Below, one piece after another: positions 50,136-58,278 of a stretch of DNA of 64,000 nucleotides; within the stretch, counting starts at the first letter, position 1; every line of letters starts with the position of its first letter. The stretch is from Actinophytocola sp036555685 (lineage in GTDB: Bacteria; Actinomycetota; Actinomycetes; Mycobacteriales; Pseudonocardiaceae), in the NCBI RefSeq assembly GCF_036555685.1, contig NZ_DATBKY010000306.1, forward strand, positions 13,251-77,250. Direction: 5' to 3'. Position numbers and translations under genes: made by a program. The notes below the pieces were generated by a model that was not told where the DNA came from, did no database searches, and saw nothing but the letters and a program-made list of their open reading frames with translations.

Positions 50136-51178
50136 CAGCGACCCCCGGTGGTCTGGCCGGACGGCGGCAACGGCAGCGGCGGCAGCGGGTCGGGGAAATT
50201 CGCCGGCGGGTCGATGTCGAGGAACACGTTGAGGAAGTCGCCCTTCACCGCGTCGAGCACCGGGTCGGTGAACGGGAAGGTCGGCAGGATCTCCAGCGCC
50301 CGCGGCAGGTTCTGGCCCGCGTCGGCGAGCCGGTTCAGCACCGGTGCGATCGCCTTGAGGTCCGCGACCATGTCGTCGCGGCCGCGGTTGATCGTGTCGA
50401 CGGCGACGTCGGACAGCGTGTCGAGCGACTGCAGCATGGTGACGAGCGCGCTGCGCTGCTCGGTCAGCGCGCGCAGTCCCGGCGTGAGGTCGGTGAGCGC
50501 GCCCTTGATCTGGTGCTGGCGTCCGGCGAGCGTCGCGGCGAGCCGGTTGACCCCGTCCAGGGCGGCGGTGATGTCACCGCGGTGCCGGTCCAGGTTCGTG
50601 ACCAGCTGGTCTACATTGGACAAGAAAGCGCGGATCTGCGGCTCGTTGCCGGTGAGCACGTCGGCGAGCTCGCGGTTGATCGTCTTGAGCTGGCTGACCC
50701 CGCCGCCGTTGAGCAGCAGCGACAGCGCGCCGAACACCTCCTCGACCTCGGTGTGCCGGTTCGTGCGGTCGGCGGTGATCACCGCGCCGTCCGCGAGCCG
50801 GTCCCGCGCGGTCGAGTCCGGCGGCGCGGCCAGCTCGACGAACTTCTCGCCGAGCAGGCTCGACTGGCGCAGGCTCGCCACCGCGTCGGCCGGCAGGTCC
50901 ACATCGCCGTTCACGGCCACCTTGACCTGCGCGGTCCACCCGTCCGCGCCGCCGAGCCCGATCGACTCGACCCGCCCGACGACCACGTCGTCGACCTTCA
51001 CCGCGGCCTGCGGCACGAGGTCGAGCACGTCGGCGAACTGGACGGTGACCCGGTACGGGTGGTCGCCGAGGTCCGCGCCGCCGGGCAGCGGCATGTCGTA
51101 GATGCCGTTGCTGCCGACGGCCGAGCAGCCGGCGGCGAGCACCGCGACGGCGAGGGCGGCGAGTACGCGGCGGATCAT
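50135..51178 (-). CDS. mceE: Mce-family lipoprotein E
   Basis: A 347-residue Mce protein with a lipobox (LAAGCS, cysteine about residue 18), as is normal for the fifth mce gene. MCE domain: PYRVTVQFADVLDLVPQAAVKVDDVVVGRVESIGL and LRQSSLLGEKFVEL. The helical barrel region follows and the C-terminus is Pro-rich. ATG at 51178 overlaps the mceD stop and its own stop overlaps the mceF ATG. Confidence 0.95.
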   Translation of the reverse strand: MIRRVLAALAVAVLAAGCSAVGSNGIYDMPLPGGADLGDHPYRVTVQFADVLDLVPQAAVKVDDVVVGRVESIGLGGADGWTAQVKVAVNGDVDLPADAVASLRQSSLLGEKFVELAAPPDSTARDRLADGAVITADRTNRHTEVEEVFGALSLLLNGGGVSQLKTINRELADVLTGNEPQIRAFLSNVDQLVTNLDRHRGDITAALDGVNRLAATLAGRQHQIKGALTDLTPGLRALTEQRSALVTMLQSLDTLSDVAVDTINRGRDDMVADLKAIAPVLNRLADAGQNLPRALEILPTFPFTDPVLDAVKGDFLNVFLDIDPPANFPDPLPPLPLPPSGQTTGGR

Positions 51179-52176
51179 CGGTGCCCTCCGGCGGTCATGC
51201 CGGTCAGCGGCACCGGCAGCGGCGGCAGGTCCTTGATGTACTCGAGGATGTCCGTCCGGCCCTGGAGGGTTCCCGAGCCGGGATCGAACCCGTCGACCAC
51301 GTTGGTCACCGCGAGTGGCGCGACGTCCAGCGCCTCCGCGGCCGACGCGCGGTGGTCGACGAGGAGCTGCGTGGTCCGGGCCAGCTTGTCCACATTGGAC
51401 TTGATGGCGGCGCGGTTGTCCTTGATGAAGCCCTGGATGTCGGCCAGCGCGCCGGCGAGCGTGCGCAGCGCGGTCGACAGCTCGTCGCGGTCCGCGGCGA
51501 GCGTGCGCCACACCTGGTCGAGCTGGTCGTTCACGCGGCGCACCTGCTGGTCGTTGCCCGCGAGCATGCTGGTGAAGCTCTGCAGCTCGTCTACCGTGGC
51601 GAAGAGGTCGCCGGCCGAGCCGGACAGCGTGCGCGCGGCCTTGGCGAAGTTGCGCACGGTGTCGTTGAGTGCCTTGCCGTTGCCGCGCAGGTTGTCCGCG
51701 CCGGTGTCGAGCAGCTCCGAGAGGGCGCCCTTCGAGTTCGCGCCGTCCGGGCCGAGGGCGGTGACCAGCGTGTCGAGGCTCGCGTACAGCTCGTCGAGCT
51801 CGACCGGGGTGGCCGTGCGCGACTCCGGGATCACCGCGCCGTCGGGAAGCCGCGGGCCCCCGCGTGCGAGGCCGGTGAGCTGGACGTACCGGTCGGAAAC
51901 CACGCTCGGCGCGACCACCACGGCGTTCGTGTCCGCGGCGACCTTGACGTCGCGGTCGAGCGTGAACACGACCTCGACCCGGCTGCCGCGCGGGGTCACC
52001 GACTCGACCGTGCCGACGCGCACGCCGAGGACCTGCACGTCCGAGCCCGCGTAGACGCCGACCGCGCGGGCGAAGTACGCGGTGATCCGCTTGTCGCCGT
52101 CACCGCCGAAGATCCACCACAGCGCACCGGCGGTGACCACGACCAGCACCGCGGCGACGACACCGACCCGCCTCAT
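51175..52176 (-). CDS. mceD: Mce-family substrate-binding protein D
   Basis: A 333-residue Mce protein with a short N-terminal anchor (MRRVGVVAAVLVVVTAGALWWI), MCE domain (ARAVGVYAGSDVQVLGVRVGTVESVTPRGSRVEVVFTLDRD, SVVSDRYVQLTGLA) and the helical domain. ATG at 52176 overlaps the mceC stop (ATGA). Part of the lipid-shuttling channel outside the membrane. Confidence 0.94.
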   Translation of the reverse strand: MRRVGVVAAVLVVVTAGALWWIFGGDGDKRITAYFARAVGVYAGSDVQVLGVRVGTVESVTPRGSRVEVVFTLDRDVKVAADTNAVVVAPSVVSDRYVQLTGLARGGPRLPDGAVIPESRTATPVELDELYASLDTLVTALGPDGANSKGALSELLDTGADNLRGNGKALNDTVRNFAKAARTLSGSAGDLFATVDELQSFTSMLAGNDQQVRRVNDQLDQVWRTLAADRDELSTALRTLAGALADIQGFIKDNRAAIKSNVDKLARTTQLLVDHRASAAEALDVAPLAVTNVVDGFDPGSGTLQGRTDILEYIKDLPPLPVPLTGMTAGGHR

Positions 52177-53165
52177 CTGGCACCCGCCGGAATACGGGGC
52201 GGCACGCACGGCTCGCGGTTCTGCTCGACCAGGCCGCAGATGTAGTTGTCGATCCAGTGCCCGGAACCGGTGGCGTTGTTCACGAGCCGGAAGTACGGGC
52301 CGGCGAGCTTGATGCTCCGGTCGATGTTGGCGGTGTAGCGCTGCAGAATCCCGGTCACGGAGTCCAGTTGAGACAGTGCCGGGGCGAGCCGCCGCTGGTT
52401 GTCGGCGACCAGACCGGAGAGCTGGCCCGCGAGGTCGGTGGTGCCGGTGAGCAGGTCGTGGATGGCCTCGCGGCGGTTGGTGAGCTCGGTCAGCAGCAGG
52501 TCGCCGTCGTCGAGGAGCTTGTCGAACTCGTCGTTGGTGCCCGACAGCGTGCGCGTGATCGTCCGCGTGTTGTCGAGCAGCTCGGCGAGCTGGGCGTCGC
52601 GCGAGGAGATCGTCTTCGACAGCGACGTGAGGCCGTCGAGCGCGGTGCGCACGTGCTCCGGGGAGTCGGCGAACGTGTCGGAGATCGTCCGGAAGCTCTG
52701 CGCGAGCCGTGCGGTGTCGATCGAGCCGACGGTGTCCGCGAGGCCCTCGAACGCGGTCGTCACGTCGTACGGGGTGGCCGTGCGGTCCAGCGGGATCGGC
52801 CGGTCCGGGTCCAGCGTGGTCCGGCCGGTCGGGAACAGCGCGAGGAACTTGCGACCCAGCAACGTCTTCAGCTTGATCGCCGCGGTCGTGGCGTCGCCGA
52901 GCCACGCGTCGCCGACGCGGAAGCTCACCAGGACGCGGTCCTCGGCCAGCTCGACGTCGGTGACCTCGCCGACCTTGATGCCGGCCACCCGGACCTCGTC
53001 GTCCGGCCGCAGGCCCGCGGCCTCGCTGAACTCGGCCTGGTAGGTGGTGCCACCGCCGATCAGCGGGATGTCCTGGTAGAAGAACACGAGCGCGGCGACC
53101 GCGGCCAGCACCGCCGTGCCGATGCCGCCGAGCAGCACGGGACTGCGTTCGGCGAAGGACTTCAT
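52173..53165 (-). CDS. mceC: Mce-family substrate-binding protein C
   Basis: A 330-residue Mce protein with a signal anchor (VLLGGIGTAVLAAVAALVFFYQD), MCE domain (TYQAEFSEAAGLRPDDEVRVAGIKVGEVTDVEL, KTLLGRKFLALFP) and helical domain. A C-terminal pair of cysteines (NYICGLVEQNREPCVPP) is characteristic of MceC. ATG at 53165 overlaps the mceB stop (ATGA). Confidence 0.94.
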   Translation of the reverse strand: MKSFAERSPVLLGGIGTAVLAAVAALVFFYQDIPLIGGGTTYQAEFSEAAGLRPDDEVRVAGIKVGEVTDVELAEDRVLVSFRVGDAWLGDATTAAIKLKTLLGRKFLALFPTGRTTLDPDRPIPLDRTATPYDVTTAFEGLADTVGSIDTARLAQSFRTISDTFADSPEHVRTALDGLTSLSKTISSRDAQLAELLDNTRTITRTLSGTNDEFDKLLDDGDLLLTELTNRREAIHDLLTGTTDLAGQLSGLVADNQRRLAPALSQLDSVTGILQRYTANIDRSIKLAGPYFRLVNNATGSGHWIDNYICGLVEQNREPCVPPRIPAGAR

Positions 53166-54166
53166 GCCGTGCACCTCCCCGCCTTGCTCCGGTAGACGAC
53201 CGGGTCGTCGGAGTTCAGGACCGCCTCGCACAGGTAGAAGTTGAGCCAGGAGCCGTAGTCCGCGGTGCTGCCGAGCGCGTTGAACTTCTCCGGCAGCAAG
53301 GTGAGGAACTTCTCGAGGTCGGCCTTGCCCGCGTTGAGGTTCGTCGACAGCCTGCCGAGACCGGTGATGCTGTCCTTGAGCGCCGGGCGGCCCTGTTCGA
53401 GCAGCCCGGCGGTCGCTCCGGTCAGGTCGCCGATGCCCTCGATCGCGTCACCGATCGCCGACCGGTCGCCGGCGAGACCGGACACCAGCCGCTGCAGCGT
53501 GCCGACCAACGTGGACAGCGCATCGCCCTGCCGGTTGATCGTGCCGAGCACGGAGTTGAGGTTGTGGATCACGTCGCCGATCACCCGGTCGCGGTCGGCG
53601 AGCGTGGCGGTGAGCGAGCCGGTGTGCGCGAGCAGGCTGTCGACCGTGCCGCCCTCACCCTGCAGCACCTGCACGATCTCGCCGGACAGGTCGTTGACCT
53701 CCTTCGGCGAGAGCGCCTGGAAGAGCGGCTTGAACCCGTTGAACAGGTCGGTCAGGTCCAGCGCCGGGGTGGTGCGGTCGAGCGGGATCTCGCCGCCTTC
53801 GGGCAGCCGGTCGGCGGTCGCGGTCGGGCCGCGGTCGAGTGCGATGTAGCGCTGGCCGACCATGTTGCGGTACTTGATCGTGGCGGTGACGTCCGCCGGC
53901 AGGGTCATGGACCGGTCGACGGAGAACGTCACCCTGGCCACGTGTCCGTCCACGATGGACATGTCGTCGACCTGGCCGACCCGCACGCCGGACACGCGCA
54001 CGTCGTCGCCCGGGTTGAGGGAGGTGACGTCGGTGAAGCGGGCGGCGTAGCTCGCCATGTCGCCGAGTCCGGTGTTGCTGATCGACATCGCGAGCACGGC
54101 CGTGGCGAACCCCGTGACGAGCACGAAGACGAGCGCCTTGACGAGCGGGCCGGCGAGCTTCCTCAT
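53162..54166 (-). CDS. mceB: Mce-family substrate-binding protein B
   Basis: A 334-residue Mce protein with an N-terminal anchor (LVKALVFVLVTGFATAVLAMSI), MCE domain (YAARFTDVTSLNPGDDVRVSGVRVGQVDDMSIVDGHVARVTFSVDR, YRNMVGQRYIALD) and helical domain ending in a cysteine near the C-terminus. ATG at 54166 overlaps the mceA stop (ATGA). Confidence 0.94.
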   Translation of the reverse strand: MRKLAGPLVKALVFVLVTGFATAVLAMSISNTGLGDMASYAARFTDVTSLNPGDDVRVSGVRVGQVDDMSIVDGHVARVTFSVDRSMTLPADVTATIKYRNMVGQRYIALDRGPTATADRLPEGGEIPLDRTTPALDLTDLFNGFKPLFQALSPKEVNDLSGEIVQVLQGEGGTVDSLLAHTGSLTATLADRDRVIGDVIHNLNSVLGTINRQGDALSTLVGTLQRLVSGLAGDRSAIGDAIEGIGDLTGATAGLLEQGRPALKDSITGLGRLSTNLNAGKADLEKFLTLLPEKFNALGSTADYGSWLNFYLCEAVLNSDDPVVYRSKAGRCTA

Positions 54167-55428
54167 CGCAGCGTCACCTCCGTCCCGCGGTAGAGCGGAC
54201 CGACGAGCACGCTGCTCCAACCGGGCACCTGGCCGGGTGCGAGCCCGGCGGCCGGCCCGGCGAGGCTCGCCACGAGCTGCTGTTCCTGCGGGGAGTTCGC
54301 GAGCCCGAGGTCGCCGGTGGAGCCGGGCAGCAGCGGGTGGCCGGCGCTACCCGTGGGAACCGCGACCGCGCCTACTGTCGGCGCGACGCCGCTCGGGTAG
54401 CAGCGCGGGCCGCCGGTCGCGTCGTACACCGGGTCGTCGGCGCCGGGCCGGTACGGGCCGCGCGACCTCGTGACGGTGGCGTCGATGTGCAGGCCCGGGT
54501 GCTTCGTGCCGGCGCCGAGCACCCGGTCCATCGCGGGCTTCAGGTCGGTCAGCGCCTTGAGCGTGCAGGGGAAGGCGGGCGAGTAGCGGGCGGCGAGCTC
54601 CAGCGGCGCGCGGCTGTGGGCGGCCAGCGCGATGATGTTCTCCTGGTTGTTGCGCAGGAAGATCGTGACGTCCTGGGCGGACGCGGTGACCTGCGCGTAA
54701 AGGTCGGTCAGCCGGACCCGCTCGGCGGCGACCGTGTTCAGCGTGGTCGCGGACTCGGTCAGCGAGTCGAGGAGGTCGGGCGCGATGTCCGAGTACAGGT
54801 CGCTGACGTGGGCCAGGTCGCGCAGGTCGGCGGTGAGCCGCGGGACGTCCGGGTTGAAGTCCTCGAGGTAGGCGGCCGTGTCGACCATGGCCTCACCGAG
54901 CCGCTCGCCCCGGCCCTCCAGCGCGGTGGAGATCGCGGTGAGCGTGGCGGCGAGCTTCTGCGGCTGCACGGCCTTGAGCACGGGCAGCAGGTCGTCGAAC
55001 ACGCGCTCCAGCTCGATGGCGTTGCGGGAGCGGTCCTGGCGGACCACGTCGCCGGCGCCTATCGGGTCCGCGCCGGAGGAGTCCGGAATGGACAGCTGGA
55101 CGTAGCGCTCGCCGAAGAGCGTCTTGGGGATCAGCAGCGCGGTGACGTCCTTGGGGATCCGCGCGGCCTTGTCCGGCTCCAGGGCGATCTCGACGGCGGC
55201 GCCGTGGTCGGTGGCGCGCACGGACCGGACATCACCGACGACCACGCCGCGCGCCTTGACCTCCGACGACTCGGTCAGCTGGTTGCCGATCCGGTCGGTG
55301 CGCAGCGTGACGAGGACGACGTCGGTGAACTTCTGCTGGTACACCTGGACGGCCAGCCACGCGAGCATCGCCAGCACCACGAGGAACACCACCCCCGCGC
55401 CGCGCCGGACCAGCTTGCCCCCGATCAT
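54163..55428 (-). CDS. mceA: Mce-family substrate-binding protein A
   Basis: A 421-residue Mce protein with a membrane anchor (GVVFLVVLAMLAWLAVQVYQ), MCE domain (VLVTLRTDRIGNQLTESSEVKARGVVVGDVRSVRATDHGAAVEIAL, PKTLFGERYVQLSIP), helical channel region and an extended C-terminal tail with a cysteine pair. ATG at 55428 overlaps the yrbEB stop (ATGA). First mce gene of the operon. Confidence 0.95.
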   Translation of the reverse strand: MIGGKLVRRGAGVVFLVVLAMLAWLAVQVYQQKFTDVVLVTLRTDRIGNQLTESSEVKARGVVVGDVRSVRATDHGAAVEIALEPDKAARIPKDVTALLIPKTLFGERYVQLSIPDSSGADPIGAGDVVRQDRSRNAIELERVFDDLLPVLKAVQPQKLAATLTAISTALEGRGERLGEAMVDTAAYLEDFNPDVPRLTADLRDLAHVSDLYSDIAPDLLDSLTESATTLNTVAAERVRLTDLYAQVTASAQDVTIFLRNNQENIIALAAHSRAPLELAARYSPAFPCTLKALTDLKPAMDRVLGAGTKHPGLHIDATVTRSRGPYRPGADDPVYDATGGPRCYPSGVAPTVGAVAVPTGSAGHPLLPGSTGDLGLANSPQEQQLVASLAGPAAGLAPGQVPGWSSVLVGPLYRGTEVTLR

Positions 55429-56273
55429 CCCGCCACCTGCACGGTCGTGGTGGCGCCCCAGATCGCGAGGCTGAGGAACAGGTCGATCACGTTGATCGCG
55501 ACGATCGACGTGCGCACCGACCGTCCTACCGCGACACCCACGCCCGCCGGCCCGCCCGTGGCGCGGAAGCCGTAGTAGCAGTGCGCGAGCACCACGACCA
55601 CGCTGAACACGAGGACCTTGCCGAACGAGTAGAGGACGTCGATCGGCGGGAGGAACAGGTGGAAGTAGTGGTCGTAGGTGCCGGCGGACTGGCCGAAGAA
55701 CCAGACGGTGACCTGCCGCGAGGCGATGTAGGACGTCAGCAGGCCGATCGCGTACAGCGGGATGATCGCGAGGAAGCCGGCGACGATACGGGTGGTCACG
55801 AGGTAGGGCACGCTCGGCACGCCCATCACCTCGAGCGCGTCGATCTCCTCGGAGATGCGCATGGCGCCGAGCTGCGCGGTGAACCCGCAGCCGACGGTCG
55901 CGGAGAGCGCGATGCCGGCGACGAGCGGGGCTATCTCGCGGGTGTTGAAGTAGGCGGAGATGAACCCGGCGAGCGCGGACGTGCCGACCTGGTTGAGCGC
56001 GGAGTACCCCTGCAGGCCGACGACCGTGCCGGTGAACGCGGTCATGCCGACCATCACGCCGATGGTGCCGCCGATGACGGCGAGCGCGCCGGAGCCGAAG
56101 CTGACCTCGGCGAGCAGCCGCACGATCTCCCGGCCGTAGCGGCGGATAGCGCGCGGGGTCCAGACGAGCGCGCGGACGAAGAAGAAGATCTGGTCGCCGA
56201 GGACGTCGAGGAACGTGAAGCGCCGGTCGACGGCCTCGAGGACCCGCTTGGGTCTTTCCTCCAGCAGGGTCAC
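55425..56273 (-). CDS. yrbEB: YrbE-type ABC permease B of the mce system
   Basis: A 282-residue MlaE/YrbE permease with five to six transmembrane helices. Signature helix: ALAVIGGTIGVMVGMTAFTGTVVGLQGYSALNQVGTSALAGFISAYFNTREIAPLVAGIALSATVGCGFTAQLGAMRISEEIDALEVMGV. It forms the membrane core of the lipid importer with YrbEA and is driven by MceG. GTG at 56273, three bases after the yrbEA stop; its stop overlaps mceA (ATGA). Confidence 0.95.
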   Translation of the reverse strand: MTLLEERPKRVLEAVDRRFTFLDVLGDQIFFFVRALVWTPRAIRRYGREIVRLLAEVSFGSGALAVIGGTIGVMVGMTAFTGTVVGLQGYSALNQVGTSALAGFISAYFNTREIAPLVAGIALSATVGCGFTAQLGAMRISEEIDALEVMGVPSVPYLVTTRIVAGFLAIIPLYAIGLLTSYIASRQVTVWFFGQSAGTYDHYFHLFLPPIDVLYSFGKVLVFSVVVVLAHCYYGFRATGGPAGVGVAVGRSVRTSIVAINVIDLFLSLAIWGATTTVQVAG

Positions 56274-56276
56274 GCC

Positions 56277-57041
56277 TCATGCCCCCTTCGGCGGCACGAC
56301 CTGCAGGTACAGCGTCGTGAGGATGAGGTTGAGCAGGAACAGGAGGAGGAACGTGATCACGACGGACTGGTTCACCGCGTCGCCGACGCCCTTCGGGCCG
56401 CGGCCGGGGTTGAGCCCCCGGTAGGCGGCCACCACGCCCGCGACGAAGCCGAAGATCACGGCCTTGATCTCGCTGATCCACAGGTCCGGCAGCTGCGCCA
56501 GCGCGGAGAAGCTCGCGAGGTATGCGCCGGGTGTGCCGCCCTGCATGATCACGTTGAAGAAGTAGCCGCCGAGCACGCCGACGACGCTGACCAGCCCGTT
56601 CAGGAACGCGGCGACGCCCATCGCGGCGAGCACGCGCGGGACGATCAGGCGCTGCACCGGGTTGACGCCGAGGACCCGCATGGCGTCGATCTCCTCGCGG
56701 ATGGTCCGCGCGCCGAGGTCCGCGCACATCGCCGAGCCGCCCGCGCCCGCGATGAGCAGCGCGGTCACCACGGGGCTCGCCTGCTGGATGATCGCCAGCA
56801 CGCTCGCCGCGCCGGTGAACGACTGCGCGCCGATCTGCGTCGTCAGCGAGCCGAGGTGCAGCGCGATGACCGCGCCGAACGGGATCGACACGAGGGCGGC
56901 CGGCAGCAGCGAGACGCTGGCGATGAACCAGAACTGGCCGACGAACTCGCGGAACTGGAACGGCCGCTTGAAGGTGGCGCGAACGACGTCGAGGCCGAGC
57001 GCGTAGAGCTGCCCGGTCTGCCGCAGGGCCGCGGCGATCAT
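56277..57041 (-). CDS. yrbEA: YrbE-type ABC permease A of the mce system
   Basis: A 254-residue MlaE/YrbE permease partnered with YrbEB. Signature regions SVSLLPAALVSIPFGAVIALHLGSL and AGAGGSAMCADLGARTIREEIDAMRVLGVNPVQRLIVPRVLAAMGVAAFLNG. ATG at 57041 overlaps the mceG stop (ATGA), so ATPase and permease are translationally coupled. Second gene of the operon. Confidence 0.95.
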   Translation of the reverse strand: MIAAALRQTGQLYALGLDVVRATFKRPFQFREFVGQFWFIASVSLLPAALVSIPFGAVIALHLGSLTTQIGAQSFTGAASVLAIIQQASPVVTALLIAGAGGSAMCADLGARTIREEIDAMRVLGVNPVQRLIVPRVLAAMGVAAFLNGLVSVVGVLGGYFFNVIMQGGTPGAYLASFSALAQLPDLWISEIKAVIFGFVAGVVAAYRGLNPGRGPKGVGDAVNQSVVITFLLLFLLNLILTTLYLQVVPPKGA

Positions 57042-58012
57042 CGCGTGCCCACGCGCTCGTAGCTGGACATGATGTGACGCTGCGCGGGGATGGGGAGCGA
57101 CGGCAGGATCCGCAGCACGCGGTCCATCCGGCGGCGCACCGCCTGCCGTTCCGGCAGTCCGGGGGTGGGTTCGAGCTGTGGCGGCACCCCGCGGATCTCG
57201 TCGATCTCCTGGAGGCCCGCGGCGCGCTCGGCCGCCATCGTGGCCTCGTCCTTCTCCTCGCTCATGCCGATCGGCCCGATGCGGCTGCCGTTGAGGAACT
57301 GCTTGACCACGGGTTCCTCGCTGGTCAGCAGCACCTCGCGCGGGCCGAACATGACGAGTTCGCGGCGGAAGAGCATGCCGATGTTGTCCGGCACGGTGCG
57401 GGCGACGTTGATGTTGTGCGTGACGATCAGGATCGTCGCGTCGATCTGCGCGTTCAGGTCGACGAGGAGCTGGGAGATGTAGGCGGTGCGGACCGGGTCG
57501 AGCCCCGAGTCCGGCTCGTCGACGAGGATGATCTGCGGGTCGAGCACGAGCGCGCGGGCCAGGCCGGCACGCTTTCGCATGCCGCCGGAGATCTCGCCGG
57601 GCAGCTTGCGCTCCGCGCCGCCGAGCCCGACCATGTCCATCTTCTCGAGCACTACGCTCTTGATCTCGGCTTCGGACTTCTTGGTGTGCTCACGCAGGGG
57701 AAAGGCGATGTTGTCGTAGAGGTTCATGGAACCGAACAGCGCGCCGTCCTGAAATAGCACACCGAAGAGCTTCCGAATGTCGTAGAGTTTGTGCTCCGAA
57801 CAGCCGACCAGATCCACGCCGTTGATGACGATATGTCCGGAATCCGGTTTCAACAGCCCGATCAGACATTTCAGGAAGACGGACTTGCCGGTTCCCGACG
57901 GGCCCAGCAGCACGCTGACCTCGCCCGAGGGGAGGGTGAGCGTGACATCGTGCCAGATCCGCTGGCGCCCGAAGGACTTGCTCAGCCCCTCGACAGCGAC
58001 CTCGACTCCCAA
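57038..58012 (-). CDS. mceG: Mce ATPase MceG (Mkl-like)
   Basis: ATPase that energises Mce lipid import. Very like M. tuberculosis Mkl/MceG in family pattern: GVEVAVEGLSKSFGRQRIWHDVTL, Walker A GPSGTGKS, FGVLFQDGALFGSMNLYDNIAFPLREHTKK, signature ISGGMRKR, Walker B IILVDEPDSGLDP, THNINVARTVPDNIGMLFR, and C-terminal FLNGSRIGPIGMSEEKDEATMA. The start is TTG at 58012, with GGAGG seven bases upstream. Here mceG leads the mce operon, whereas in M. tuberculosis it lies away from the mce loci. Confidence 0.95.
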   Translation of the reverse strand: MGVEVAVEGLSKSFGRQRIWHDVTLTLPSGEVSVLLGPSGTGKSVFLKCLIGLLKPDSGHIVINGVDLVGCSEHKLYDIRKLFGVLFQDGALFGSMNLYDNIAFPLREHTKKSEAEIKSVVLEKMDMVGLGGAERKLPGEISGGMRKRAGLARALVLDPQIILVDEPDSGLDPVRTAYISQLLVDLNAQIDATILIVTHNINVARTVPDNIGMLFRRELVMFGPREVLLTSEEPVVKQFLNGSRIGPIGMSEEKDEATMAAERAAGLQEIDEIRGVPPQLEPTPGLPERQAVRRRMDRVLRILPSLPIPAQRHIMSSYERVGTR

Positions 58013-58087
58013 ACCCGCACCTCCGCCGCTCCCGAGGCGCCGCGTTTCCGGCGTGGCGAGGAAATCTCGTCACATCGTATGGAACTT

Positions 58088-58138
58088 CGGCGTTAATTAC
58101 CGCCGAGTAGGTTAGTCAAGTCATTTCATGGAAGGCAA
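58088..58138 (-). promoter_or_regulatory. mce operon promoter with near-palindromic operator
   Basis: Minus strand: TTGCCT (58133-58138), 18-bp spacer, TAACCT (58109-58114). CGGCGTTAATTACCGCCG (58088-58105) is palindromic in 16 of 18 positions with arms CGGCG/CGCCG and covers the expected start of transcription near 58102. It does not match the KstR consensus as I recall it. The rest of 58013-58278 holds only the purH terminator. Confidence 0.65.
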
Positions 58139-58238
58139 GGTACGGCGGACAATGCGCCAGTTCTTGAATTCTCGTGACAATTCTCTGGCGCGAACTTGTC
58201 AGAACGTGCGCAAAACCGTCCCCAGTATGTGAGAATCC

Positions 58239-58261
58239 CTGCCCGGTCAACGAACGGGCAG
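58239..58261 (-). terminator. Terminator downstream of purH
   Basis: CTGCCCG (58239-58245) pairs with CGGGCAG (58255-58261), 9-nt loop, 17 bases after the purH stop. It separates the purine genes from the mce promoter. Confidence 0.7.
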
Positions 58262-58278
58262 CCTGCGGGGTTACGGCT

